The notes under the pieces were generated by a model. That model was not told the origin of the DNA. It did no database searches and saw only the letters and a program-made list of their open reading frames with translations. This document shows, piece by piece, positions 1-5,618 of a stretch of DNA of 5,950 nucleotides (position 1 is its first letter; each line of letters starts with the position of its first letter). The translations under genes and the position numbers were made by a program. This DNA comes from Actinomycetes bacterium. GTDB lineage: Bacteria > Actinomycetota > Acidimicrobiia > Acidimicrobiales > Acidimicrobiaceae. Where the stretch lies: NCBI GenBank assembly GCA_021790495.1, contig JAJYGZ010000195.1:1-5950 (forward strand), in the 5' to 3' direction.

Positions 1-451
1 AGTGCGCCGGGGCGTCGCTTTGGGCATCCGAGCCCATAACTATGATGTGCTTTACGCTGGGAATTTCCGGTGCAATACGTTCGAGAATCGCGACAAGGTC
101 CGCAGAGACAAATATCGCCTCATCGGCGGCGTCGTTGATTATGTAAATCAGGTCGTCGGCCGCCAGGCGGGCGTTGAGGGTATGCAGGACTCTGCCCGTA
201 CATGGAATCGCGAAATAGCACTCCAGGTGCCTGTAGTTATTCCATAAAAGGGTCGCGACCTTGGCGTCACTTGATATTCCCAAGGCGTCGAGTGCCGCCA
301 TCAGCGAAAGTGACCTGCTCGCAAAATCGGCATAGGTGTAGCGAAATACCGAGCCTGGCGCTACCTGGGTGACTATCTCTACGTCCTTAAAGTGCGTTGG
401 TGCGTGCGAGAAGAGACGCCAGGTGTTTAGTTGTACATCCATCATTGCCAT
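1..451 (-). CDS. AMP-binding acyl-CoA synthetase (medium/long-chain fatty acid-CoA ligase type), N-terminal 150 residues only
   Basis: The minus strand is open from an ATG at 451 to the window edge, so the gene is cut off after 150 codons. The protein reads like the N-terminus of AMP-forming fatty acyl-CoA ligases of the AlkK/FadD type: a TWRLF motif at residues 10-14, FRYTYADF at 36-43, VATLLWNNYRHLECYFAIP at 65-83, GRVLHTLNARL at 86-96 and IYIINDAADEAIFV at 102-115. Family members activate a carboxylic acid with ATP to an acyl-adenylate and pass it to coenzyme A in the cytoplasm. The ATP-binding loop (TSGTTG-type) would lie beyond the cut, so activity cannot be judged here. The first of three close ATGs (451, 445, 442) is preferred because GGGGGG at 459-464 sits 7 bases upstream. 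The chain length or identity of the acid is unknown. Its link to the amine genes is unproven: about 300 bp separate it from the hydrolase gene. Confidence 0.9.
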   Translation of the reverse strand, partial: MAMMDVQLNTWRLFSHAPTHFKDVEIVTQVAPGSVFRYTYADFASRSLSLMAALDALGISSDAKVATLLWNNYRHLECYFAIPCTGRVLHTLNARLAADDLIYIINDAADEAIFVSADLVAILERIAPEIPSVKHIIVMGSDAQSDAPAH

Positions 452-458
452 AATTTTT

Positions 459-464
459 CCCCCC
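459..464 (-). promoter_or_regulatory. Probable ribosome binding site of the acyl-CoA synthetase
   Basis: On the minus strand a G6 run followed by A5TT precedes the ATG at 451 with a 7-base gap. It favours this ATG over the in-frame ATGs at 445 and 442, which would be 13 or more bases away. The match to the Shine-Dalgarno consensus is purine-rich but not exact. Confidence 0.5.
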
Positions 465-536
465 GGATAAGAGACACTTTGATATTGGAAGTCGCCTTTC
501 AATACATTTTGCACCACCGAATGGCAGATTTCATGT

Positions 537-546
537 CGAAGCTTCG
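537..546. repeat. 10-bp perfect palindrome CGAAGCTTCG upstream of the acyl-CoA synthetase
   Basis: The palindrome lies about 86-95 bases upstream of the synthetase ATG. Its inner 8 bases (GAAGCTTC, 538-545) recur once, at 3173-3180 in the divergent permease/ligase control region. By eye I found no further copy in the window. A shared operator is possible, but chance is not excluded. Confidence 0.4.
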
Positions 547-605
547 CTAGTAAATCTAGGCGAGCCTGCCCCAACAAGATTGCGAAAATCTGTTCGATCG
601 CGATT

Positions 606-619
606 GGAGCCGCGGCTCC
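606..619. repeat. 14-bp perfect palindrome GGAGCCGCGGCTCC
   Basis: The sequence equals its own reverse complement. Its core CCGCGG (610-615) is repeated directly at 618-623, giving a second possible hairpin, CCGCGG-CT-CCGCGG. It lies between the stop codon of the hydrolase and the acyl-CoA synthetase. No U-rich tract follows on either strand, so it is not a classical intrinsic terminator, though it may stall polymerase or stabilise the mRNA end. Confidence 0.55.
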
Positions 620-633
620 GCGGCATGCGCAAA

Positions 634-680
634 TCCGCGCCCTCGTCGCTCCGCGCTACCCAGCTAGGTACGGGCGCGGA
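634..680. repeat. GC-rich inverted repeat, candidate strong stem-loop
   Basis: TCCGCGCCC at 634-642 is exactly complementary to GGGCGCGGA at 672-680, a 9-bp stem with a 29-base loop. An inner TACC (657-660)/GGTA (667-670) pair can form too. A competing fold pairs CCGCGC (651-656) with GCGCGG (674-679) around that same inner stem, with a 3-base bulge. On the minus strand the 3' arm is followed only by ATTTGCG, so a terminator for the permease-hydrolase transcript is possible but lacks a proper T tract. Confidence 0.5.
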
Positions 681-747
681 CTTGTCCTTGGGATTGCCGA
701 ATCACCAAATTGGAGACGGGATGGCAAGGTCCGTCGCCGCAGGTGGC

Positions 748-1452
748 TCATTCGACAAGCCACTTGAACCCCGCGAGGTGTCTTTCGTTGGCCTCAAACA
801 GGCGCTCAGGGTGCCATTGCACTCCAATCACGCCGTCGCCCTCAAGCGCCTCGATCACACCGTCAGGAGCGTAGGCCACGGCACGAAGCCCTTGCCCGAT
901 CTCTTCGATTCCCTGATGGTGCAAGCTATTGACACCGGTTTCTCCCTCCATCAACGAGCAGAGCAGCGACGCTGGCTGAAATTCAACCGAGTGCGACACC
1001 TGATATTCGCGCCCATCATCTGAATGTTCATCGAATCCTGCCGTCACTAGATCCTGGATCAGGGTTCCGCCGAGGCAAGCGTTGAGGATCTGCATTCCCC
1101 GGCACACTGCCAAGACTTTCTTGCCTTGGCTGAGTGACTCTCTAATAAGGGCGGCCTCAAAAAAATCCCGGACCGGTTCGGTGGCTCCGAGCTTTGGAGC
1201 TGGTGCGCGACCGTAGAAGCTGGGATCCACATCCCAACCACCCGAGACCACCAAGGCGTCCATGTTGCCGATGACCTCTTTTGCCAGAGCGTCCAGAGAG
1301 ACGTCGGAGTCCGCCGAGAGGGCCGAAACCGCCGAGGCACTCGCAACGACCAAAGGCATTGCTCCAAGTCTGCTTATTGCGTCGGAATAGCCCACATGAA
1401 GGGCATATCTCTGGTTGAACGACAGTCCGCAGGTAATGGCTATCCTCTTCAA
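748..1452 (-). CDS. Class I glutamine amidotransferase-like gamma-glutamyl hydrolase (peptidase C26, PuuD-like)
   Basis: The 234-residue protein matches the peptidase C26/PuuD family, cytoplasmic enzymes that hydrolyse gamma-glutamyl amide bonds, for example gamma-glutamyl-GABA to glutamate and GABA in E. coli. Numbered from the TTG at 1452, visible landmarks are GGWDVDPSFY at 71-80, the EPVRDFFE segment near 92-99, the nucleophile motif AVCRGMQ with Cys117, GGTLIQDL at 128-135, NSLHHQGI at 175-182, and QWHPE with His214 and Glu216. The Cys-His-Glu triad is therefore complete. Length is close to family norms (about 240-255). An in-frame TTG at 1494 would add 14 residues but has no Shine-Dalgarno; the TTG at 1452 has GGAGG five bases upstream and gives the family-like start MKRIAITCG. 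The gene follows the permease by 95 bases on the same strand and is probably cotranscribed with it. The exact gamma-glutamyl substrate cannot be inferred. Confidence 0.92.
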   Translation of the reverse strand: MKRIAITCGLSFNQRYALHVGYSDAISRLGAMPLVVASASAVSALSADSDVSLDALAKEVIGNMDALVVSGGWDVDPSFYGRAPAPKLGATEPVRDFFEAALIRESLSQGKKVLAVCRGMQILNACLGGTLIQDLVTAGFDEHSDDGREYQVSHSVEFQPASLLCSLMEGETGVNSLHHQGIEEIGQGLRAVAYAPDGVIEALEGDGVIGVQWHPERLFEANERHLAGFKWLVE

Positions 1453-1457
1453 CACTT

Positions 1458-1462
1458 CCTCC
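1458..1462 (-). promoter_or_regulatory. Ribosome binding site GGAGG that fixes the TTG start of the hydrolase
   Basis: The minus strand reads GGAGG, a 5-base gap, then TTG at 1452. This is the best Shine-Dalgarno near the 5' end of the gene and lies inside the longer open frame that begins at 1494. It therefore argues for the shorter protein. The GTG at 1455 is too close to be used with it. Confidence 0.65.
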
Positions 1463-1547
1463 GGATTGGCAAAACTCTCTCTTTTCGACCGCAAGATCGC
1501 TATATCACGCTAACGGAGTTCGAATCCGACCCTCCTATTTGACCGTG

Positions 1548-3062
1548 CTATTGCGCGGGTTCATTCCCATGCGTAGGCTCCACCGAATCGGCAAGATCGT
1601 AGGCGCTGGCGATGGGAAGGAGGCCCTCCTCCATGGTGAGGCGTTCTCCGGCTCGCTTGGCCACCGCCGGGGCGGCTATTACCGCCACCAAGGCGATCAG
1701 GATCCATGCGCCTGCTGCGATAGGCATCCACGCGAACACGCCAGTCGGATACGGAACAACATTTCGATAGATGGTGTACCCGAGAATTCCGATGGCGACA
1801 AGCGGAAGGATTATCTCCCACTGGGGAATTTTGACTTTCCCCGAGATAAAGAGGAGGTATACGGTCCCCAGGGTGGCCAGCAGATACACCACGAGAATGA
1901 TCAAGGTGCCGATGGTGCCGAACCAGCTAAATTCATCGAACGGCTTGGCCCCAAATGCGACTGCGGAAAGTGCGGCGACTACGGCGACGATGCCAACGAC
2001 CACGGTGGTCGATGAGGTCGGCGTTTCGTATTTGGCCGAAATCTTGGTCAGGGGTCCGATGCCGACACCATCGCGGTTTATGGCGTACATCAGTCGCGAC
2101 GCGCCCACTGTCGAAGCAAGCGCGCATCCAAACGCCGATATGACCGTCCCCAAAGTGATCAGGTTTCCGATCCAGGAGGCGACATAAGTTGTGCCCAGAT
2201 CGCCCAAGAGGCTACCCGAACTCACAAATGCGGCGACTTCCTTGGTAGAAGTTCCAAAGCCCATCGACTCGATCGAAGTGACGAATACGAAGTAAATTCC
2301 CCCGAAGATCGCCGTCCCGAGAATGGCGCGCGGAATGTCGCGCCGAGGCTCGTTCGCCTCTTCTCCAAGTGTCGCCGATGCCTCGAATCCGGCGAAGGAT
2401 AGAAAGCCAAATACGACACCGAGAAACAGTGACGACGAGCTAGTTCCTTTGGCAAGGGTAAATACACTTAGCGTGAAGTGTTGGCCCTGTGGTCCATGTC
2501 CGCCGACCAGTTTGACTAGGACGATTACCGAGATAAGGAGGATCAATGCCACGGTCGTTCCTTCGACGCTAAGCAGAAAATGCGTCGCGTTTTTCGCGGG
2601 TCGAATCGCCATGAACCAAATTATTGACAGCTCGACCGCGCCAAGAGCGAATGGTGCCCAGACAGGCGGATTTTTCCAAATCCCCAGGCTCTGAAGAAGG
2701 CTAGAGGCGAAGATCGAGGAGGCTACGCAGGTAACGAGGGCGTAGGAGATGTAGGTGCCCATTAGCGACCAGCCGGCGATCACACCGGCTCTTGGGCCGA
2801 GAGTGGCTCCGACAAAGCCGAAAACCGACCCGGAATGATTGAAATACTGGGTGAGTCTAACGAAAACGTATGCGACGAAGAGCACTCCGATCGCCGCAAA
2901 CAAAAAGGCCAATGGGACCGCCCGACCCGCGGCGCTCGCTGCCCCCTGCGGGTTGATGTTGGCCGCCATCGAAGGCGCCATTAGGGCTACAGACAGCCCG
3001 ACGACCTGCCAGATCGAGAGGCCCTTTCTAAGCTTGTGCTCCGCGATGTCCGACATCTTCAT
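1548..3062 (-). CDS. APC-family amino acid/amine permease
   Basis: This is a 504-residue, highly hydrophobic protein of the amino acid-polyamine-organocation superfamily, secondary transporters of the inner membrane with about 12 helices. The first helix region contains the unwound-helix segment SVALMAPSMAANINP (24-38). Further membrane stretches are visible near 50-70, 93-125, 135-152, 165-187, 210-228, 247-267, 292-326, 353-371, 381-407, 416-433 and 445-467. The cytoplasmic signature GFEASATLGEEANEPRRDIP (225-244), typical of APC permeases after helix 6, is intact. The C-terminal 35 residues are polar. The ATG at 3062 has GAGGA 7 bases upstream; an ATG two codons on (3056) is a minor alternative. 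It diverges from the gamma-glutamyl ligase gene and precedes the hydrolase gene, so uptake of the amine or amino acid handled by these enzymes is the natural guess. Substrate choice within APC cannot be read from sequence. Confidence 0.92.
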   Translation of the reverse strand: MKMSDIAEHKLRKGLSIWQVVGLSVALMAPSMAANINPQGAASAAGRAVPLAFLFAAIGVLFVAYVFVRLTQYFNHSGSVFGFVGATLGPRAGVIAGWSLMGTYISYALVTCVASSIFASSLLQSLGIWKNPPVWAPFALGAVELSIIWFMAIRPAKNATHFLLSVEGTTVALILLISVIVLVKLVGGHGPQGQHFTLSVFTLAKGTSSSSLFLGVVFGFLSFAGFEASATLGEEANEPRRDIPRAILGTAIFGGIYFVFVTSIESMGFGTSTKEVAAFVSSGSLLGDLGTTYVASWIGNLITLGTVISAFGCALASTVGASRLMYAINRDGVGIGPLTKISAKYETPTSSTTVVVGIVAVVAALSAVAFGAKPFDEFSWFGTIGTLIILVVYLLATLGTVYLLFISGKVKIPQWEIILPLVAIGILGYTIYRNVVPYPTGVFAWMPIAAGAWILIALVAVIAAPAVAKRAGERLTMEEGLLPIASAYDLADSVEPTHGNEPAQ

Positions 3063-3069
3063 CCCCTTG

Positions 3070-3074
3070 TCCTC
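3070..3074 (-). promoter_or_regulatory. Ribosome binding site GAGGA of the permease
   Basis: On the minus strand GAGGA lies 7 bases before the ATG at 3062. An AAGGGG directly before that ATG could instead serve the ATG at 3056, which would shorten the protein by only two residues. Confidence 0.5.
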
Positions 3075-3136
3075 GCGATTGGGCGGCTAAAGACCGATTG
3101 AGATATGTTTTATCACTTTCACAACATTGATGAGCC

Positions 3137-3150
3137 GTAATTTTTGTTAC
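3137..3150. promoter_or_regulatory. Candidate operator, inverted repeat GTAA-N6-TTAC
   Basis: GTAATTTTTGTTAC is a dyad with 4-bp arms and a T-rich 6-base centre, and lies within the AT-rich core of the divergent region. Read on the minus strand with one more base it is TGTAA-N6-TTACG, loosely like the TGTA/TACA half-sites known for some RpiR-family regulators such as HexR. The arms are short and one outer base does not match, so this is a weak candidate. Confidence 0.3.
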
Positions 3151-3172
3151 ATTTCAGTCAATATATGAATTT

Positions 3173-3180
3173 GAAGCTTC
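3173..3180. repeat. 8-bp palindrome GAAGCTTC, second copy
   Basis: This is identical to the core of the palindrome at 537-546 upstream of the acyl-CoA synthetase. It sits about 85-90 bases upstream of the likely ligase start, just downstream of the AT-rich core. Both copies are in 5' intergenic regions. Confidence 0.35.
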
Positions 3181-3251
3181 TTCCGCCATATCGATTAGGC
3201 GAAATGCGGACTACGGTCATTGAAGCACGGGTGTGAGTTCTTTCGGTGAAT

Positions 3252-3256
3252 AGGGG
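3252..3256 (+). promoter_or_regulatory. Candidate ribosome binding site AGGGG for the gamma-glutamyl ligase
   Basis: AGGGG lies 7 bases before an in-frame TTG at 3264. The upstream GTG at 3246 has only a poor GAG-type match before it. The site therefore supports a 461-residue protein over the 467-residue version. Confidence 0.4.
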
Positions 3257-3263
3257 TGGCGCG

Positions 3264-4649
3264 TTGGGCAAACGACTGGATGCCTTGAGAATCAATAATG
3301 AGAGCCTGATGCACGGAGCGCATCGCAGCCTGGAAAAGGGCGACATCAAGGCGATTGCGCTTTCGTACGTAGATAATTCGGGTTTGTCGCGGGTAAAGGC
3401 GATTCCGTTCGCGAAATTGGAGTCCGCTCTAGCTAAAGGCGTCGGAATGTCCCCAGTTTTTGACGCATTCCTCTTCGACGATACGATTACGGCTTCGGCA
3501 TACTCGGGTGGGCCGATCGGCGACATTCGCCTCTTTCCCGATCTGGAGTCCATGGCACTGGTTGCAGGGGCACCGGGATGGGCGTGGGCGCCGGCGATAC
3601 GTTTTAGCCAAGACGGTGAGGAGTACTCGCTCTGCCATCGCTCTTACGCCGCGCGAACGATGGCTGCTTTGGCCGAAGTGGGCATCGTTGCCAAGATGAG
3701 CTTTGAGATCGAATGGATCGTTTCTGATGGTCAAGGAGACGAATTTATCCCTGGATGCGACGGGCCGGCATACGGGTTGGAGCGCATAGTTGAACTTGGG
3801 GACTACCTCCTCGATATCTTGCGGGCCTTGGAGATAGCAGGAATAGAAGTCGAACAAGTCCACCCCGAGTACGCTCCTGGCCAGTTTGAGATTTCCGTCG
3901 CCCCTCTGGACCCTGTCCGGGCAGCTGACGCCAGCGTATTGGTAAAACACATCATCAGGTCGTCCTCGTCACGATTCGGGCTTCGGGCTTCGTTCGCTCC
4001 GTCCGTCGTTGCAGGTGGCGTAGGTAACGGCGGCCACCTGCACTGTTCTTTTTGGCGCGACGGCCTCAACCTCTTTTCAGGGGGATCGAAACGCAATGGT
4101 CTAACCGATGCTGGCGAATCGATACTTGCGGGGGTACTTAAGGAGTTGCCCGCGTTGTGCGCAATTGGCGCACCGTCGGTCGCATCTTATTTGCGTCTCG
4201 TTCCCCAGCATTGGGCGGGCGTATTCCGCTGCTGGGGAGTCGAAAACCGTGAGGCGGCGCTGAGGCTGGTTGAAGCGACGACCCTGGTCGCGGCTGAGTC
4301 AGCCAATGCTGAGCTAAAGCCATTTGACCTGTCGTCATCACCGTATTTGACCGTTGGAGCGGTGGCAGCAGTGGCTAAGCACTATTTCGACAAGTCGTTG
4401 TCTTTGCCCGAACCAGTCGGCGTTGATCCGGCGTCGCTTAGTCCCGATGAGCTCGTAAAGCTCGGGATCGAGCGCCTTCCCAAGAGTGTCGGGGAGGCGT
4501 TGGATTGCCTCTATGCCTCGAAGGTGATAACCGAGTCATTAGGCGAGGAGTTGCTTACTGCCTTTGCTGCGGTAAGGGTCGCTGAAGTGGGCCAACTCGA
4601 CGGTAAGAGCCCCGAAGAGGTTGTGGCGGCGACGCGCTGGAAGTATTGA
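3264..4649 (+). CDS. Glutamine-synthetase-family gamma-glutamyl ligase (amine:glutamate ligase, PuuA/FluG-C-terminal type)
   Basis: This cytoplasmic enzyme belongs to the glutamine synthetase fold family and probably joins glutamate through its gamma-carboxyl to an amine using ATP. Numbered from the TTG at 3264 (461 residues), visible motifs are the beta-grasp segment KAIALSYVDNSGLSRVKAIP (29-48), metal-binding FEIEW (147-151), HPEYAPGQFEIS (200-211), GNGGHLHCSFW (254-264), SYLRLVP (308-314), the VENREAALR block (326-334), and ELKPFDLSSSPYL (350-362). Compared with canonical GlnA, the flap glutamate that binds ammonium (Glu327) aligns with Trp317 and Arg359 aligns with Lys352. The adenylylation-site tyrosine motif is absent from the corresponding loop. 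These changes argue against ammonia as substrate and against GlnE-type control. Alternative starts are GTG 3246 (467 residues) and ATG 3309. It diverges from the permease and lies directly before the RpiR gene. Gamma-glutamyl-polyamine and gamma-glutamyl-ethanolamide synthetases are both possible assignments. Confidence 0.9.
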   Translation: MGKRLDALRINNESLMHGAHRSLEKGDIKAIALSYVDNSGLSRVKAIPFAKLESALAKGVGMSPVFDAFLFDDTITASAYSGGPIGDIRLFPDLESMALVAGAPGWAWAPAIRFSQDGEEYSLCHRSYAARTMAALAEVGIVAKMSFEIEWIVSDGQGDEFIPGCDGPAYGLERIVELGDYLLDILRALEIAGIEVEQVHPEYAPGQFEISVAPLDPVRAADASVLVKHIIRSSSSRFGLRASFAPSVVAGGVGNGGHLHCSFWRDGLNLFSGGSKRNGLTDAGESILAGVLKELPALCAIGAPSVASYLRLVPQHWAGVFRCWGVENREAALRLVEATTLVAAESANAELKPFDLSSSPYLTVGAVAAVAKHYFDKSLSLPEPVGVDPASLSPDELVKLGIERLPKSVGEALDCLYASKVITESLGEELLTAFAAVRVAEVGQLDGKSPEEVVAATRWKY

Positions 4650-4708
4650 TCTTCTCAAATTTGGCTGAGTCGGCGGACCGAGGGTTTGGGCGTAAGAAGA
4701 GAGAAGAG

Positions 4709-5566
4709 ATGGGCGAGGCAGATAATTTCTCCGGAACTGTAGCCACAGCGCTTAGGCGCATGCGCCCCAACTTGTCCAAGGCCGAACTCAAGGTGGCGGC
4801 TGCCCTTCTCTCCAACTATCCGATCGCGGGAATGGCCACCATCGCAACTATCGCCCACAGCGCTGGTGTTTCCGAGCCCACGGTAAGTCGCTTAGTGGCG
4901 AAGTTGGGTTTCGACGGCTTCGCCTCGTTCAGAAGAGCGTTGGCGCAAGAGGTAACCCAGCGGCTGCTGCCTCCTACCCGGATCGAACCTTACGCCAAGG
5001 AAGGGTCGACACTTAGCCAGATTGCCTCGGCGATGGCAGAAGAAATGATGAAGTCGATGGTCGCCGTGGACGAGGCTGATTTCAGCGAAGCGGTCGGGCT
5101 CTTGTGTGACGAAACCAAGCGCATTTTCATACTTGGCGGCAGGGTTACCGCGACGTTGGCCAAACACCTTGCGTGGTCGCTGGAGGTGCTGAGGCCGGGG
5201 ATTTTGTATGTCGGCGAGGCGACCGGCGAACGGGTGAATCGCCTTCTCGATGTGGTAGCAGGCGATTTGGTGGTCGCCTTTGATTTCCGCCGCTATCAAA
5301 TGGATACCGTCAAGTTTGTAGAGCGAGCCAGTCTTCAAGGTGCGGATTCTATTGTTTTCACCGACCCATTTATAAGTTCGGCGGCCGGTTATGCGCGAGT
5401 CGTCTTTCACGCGTCTGTCGGCGGACCGTCGCAATTTACCAGCCTGGTCCCCACCCTGGCTATCGTCGAAACCCTGGTGCGAAGAGTTGCAGACAGGCTT
5501 AGCGACAACGGCAGGTCGCGGATGGAGCGCTATGTAGAAAACTCGTCGCTTTTCAATGAGCAGTAG
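4709..5566 (+). CDS. RpiR/MurR-family transcriptional regulator with SIS domain
   Basis: The 285-residue protein has the two-domain layout of RpiR regulators. The N-terminal helix-turn-helix domain includes LSKAELKVAAALL (22-34) and the DNA-reading segment ATIAHSAGVSEPTVSRLVAK (46-65), ending in LGFDGFASFRR. The C-terminal SIS domain, which in this family binds a small effector (often a phosphosugar), starts near 138 with IFILGGRVTATLAKHLAW. It continues with GDLVVAFDFRRYQMDTV (185-201) and ADSIVFTDP (212-220). The DFRRYQ segment replaces the Ser/Gly-rich phosphosugar loop of classical SIS domains, so the effector may not be a sugar phosphate. The frame is open back to a TTG at 4646 that overlaps the ligase stop by four bases, but the ATG at 4709 follows a purine-rich AAGAAGAGAGAAGAG and gives a usual family length. 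The gene is 59 bases after the ligase and probably in the same operon, so it is a likely local regulator. Confidence 0.92.
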   Translation: MGEADNFSGTVATALRRMRPNLSKAELKVAAALLSNYPIAGMATIATIAHSAGVSEPTVSRLVAKLGFDGFASFRRALAQEVTQRLLPPTRIEPYAKEGSTLSQIASAMAEEMMKSMVAVDEADFSEAVGLLCDETKRIFILGGRVTATLAKHLAWSLEVLRPGILYVGEATGERVNRLLDVVAGDLVVAFDFRRYQMDTVKFVERASLQGADSIVFTDPFISSAAGYARVVFHASVGGPSQFTSLVPTLAIVETLVRRVADRLSDNGRSRMERYVENSSLFNEQ

Positions 5567-5569
5567 CCG

Positions 5570-5611
5570 GGAACGGGCAGATTGATTTCAGAGCAGGGAA
5601 GGAACGGGCAG
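5570..5611 (+). repeat. 11-bp direct repeat GGAACGGGCAG, two copies 31 bp apart
   Basis: Exact copies lie at 5570-5580 and 5601-5611, in the 52-base gap between the regulator stop codon and the amidohydrolase ATG. The repeats do not extend further on either side. The offset of 31 bp is close to three helical turns, which would suit a pair of binding sites on one DNA face, but a small local duplication explains it equally well. Confidence 0.5.
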
Positions 5612-5618
5612 CAGTTGC

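Larger units (their letters stand above)
452..747. other. Intergenic region of about 296 bp: promoter side of the acyl-CoA synthetase plus GC-rich inverted repeats
   Basis: I see no convincing gene here. The part next to the synthetase (about 452-560) is relatively AT-rich and should hold its promoter, but I cannot pick a good -35/-10 pair. It contains the perfect palindrome CGAAGCTTCG at 537-546. The part next to the hydrolase stop codon (about 595-690) is very GC-rich and packed with inverted repeats, listed separately. Open frames on the plus strand that begin here continue antisense to the hydrolase gene and look like shadows. Confidence 0.6.
3063..3263. promoter_or_regulatory. Divergent control region between permease and gamma-glutamyl ligase
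   Basis: The roughly 180-200 bp between the oppositely oriented starts must hold promoters for both transcripts. The stretch from about 3098 to 3172 is distinctly AT-rich compared with the flanking genes. It contains GATA-TGTTT-TATC (3102-3114), GTAA-TTTTTG-TTAC (3137-3150) and the palindrome GAAGCTTC (3173-3180). None of my attempts at -35/-10 pairs gave a convincing sigma-70-type promoter on either strand, so I mark only the region. The RpiR-family protein encoded two genes away is the most likely regulator to bind here, by analogy with other local RpiR regulators. Confidence 0.55.

Noticed and set aside
2..247. Open plus-strand frame of 81 codons at the left edge
   Set aside because: It is antisense to the clear acyl-CoA synthetase coding sequence on the minus strand and has no recognisable family features.
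743..763. GTGGCT...AGCCAC stem at the end of the hydrolase gene as a terminator
   Set aside because: It has only six base pairs with a nine-base loop, overlaps the last codons, and has no T tract after it.
580..1023. Open plus-strand frame of 147 codons starting in the intergenic region
   Set aside because: Most of it is antisense to the hydrolase, which carries a complete catalytic triad. Its start lies in the inverted-repeat cluster, and the product resembles no family I know.
1508..1536. tRNA T-arm-like sequence (minus strand CGGA-TTCGAAC-TCCG) between permease and hydrolase
   Set aside because: The loop fits the T-loop consensus, but the closing pair is A-T where G-C is expected and the stem has only four pairs. 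There is no acceptor stem, and the rest of a tRNA would have to overlap the permease 3' end.
1531..1536. Perfect AGGAGG on the minus strand between permease and hydrolase
   Set aside because: No ATG, GTG or TTG lies at a usable distance. The nearest possible rare start (ATT) would give a six-codon peptide, so I do not call a gene.
1539..2187. Two plus-strand open frames (1539-2015 and 1771-2187) opposite the permease
   Set aside because: They are reverse-strand shadows of a well-supported membrane protein gene, with unstructured polar or proline-rich products typical of such shadows.
3429..3950. Minus-strand open frame of 173 codons opposite the GS-like gene
   Set aside because: It overlaps the conserved GS motifs on the opposite strand and has no domain signal of its own.
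4892..5434. Minus-strand open frame of 180 codons opposite the RpiR gene
   Set aside because: It is antisense to the conserved HTH and SIS domains. The His/Arg-rich composition is typical of a shadow frame.
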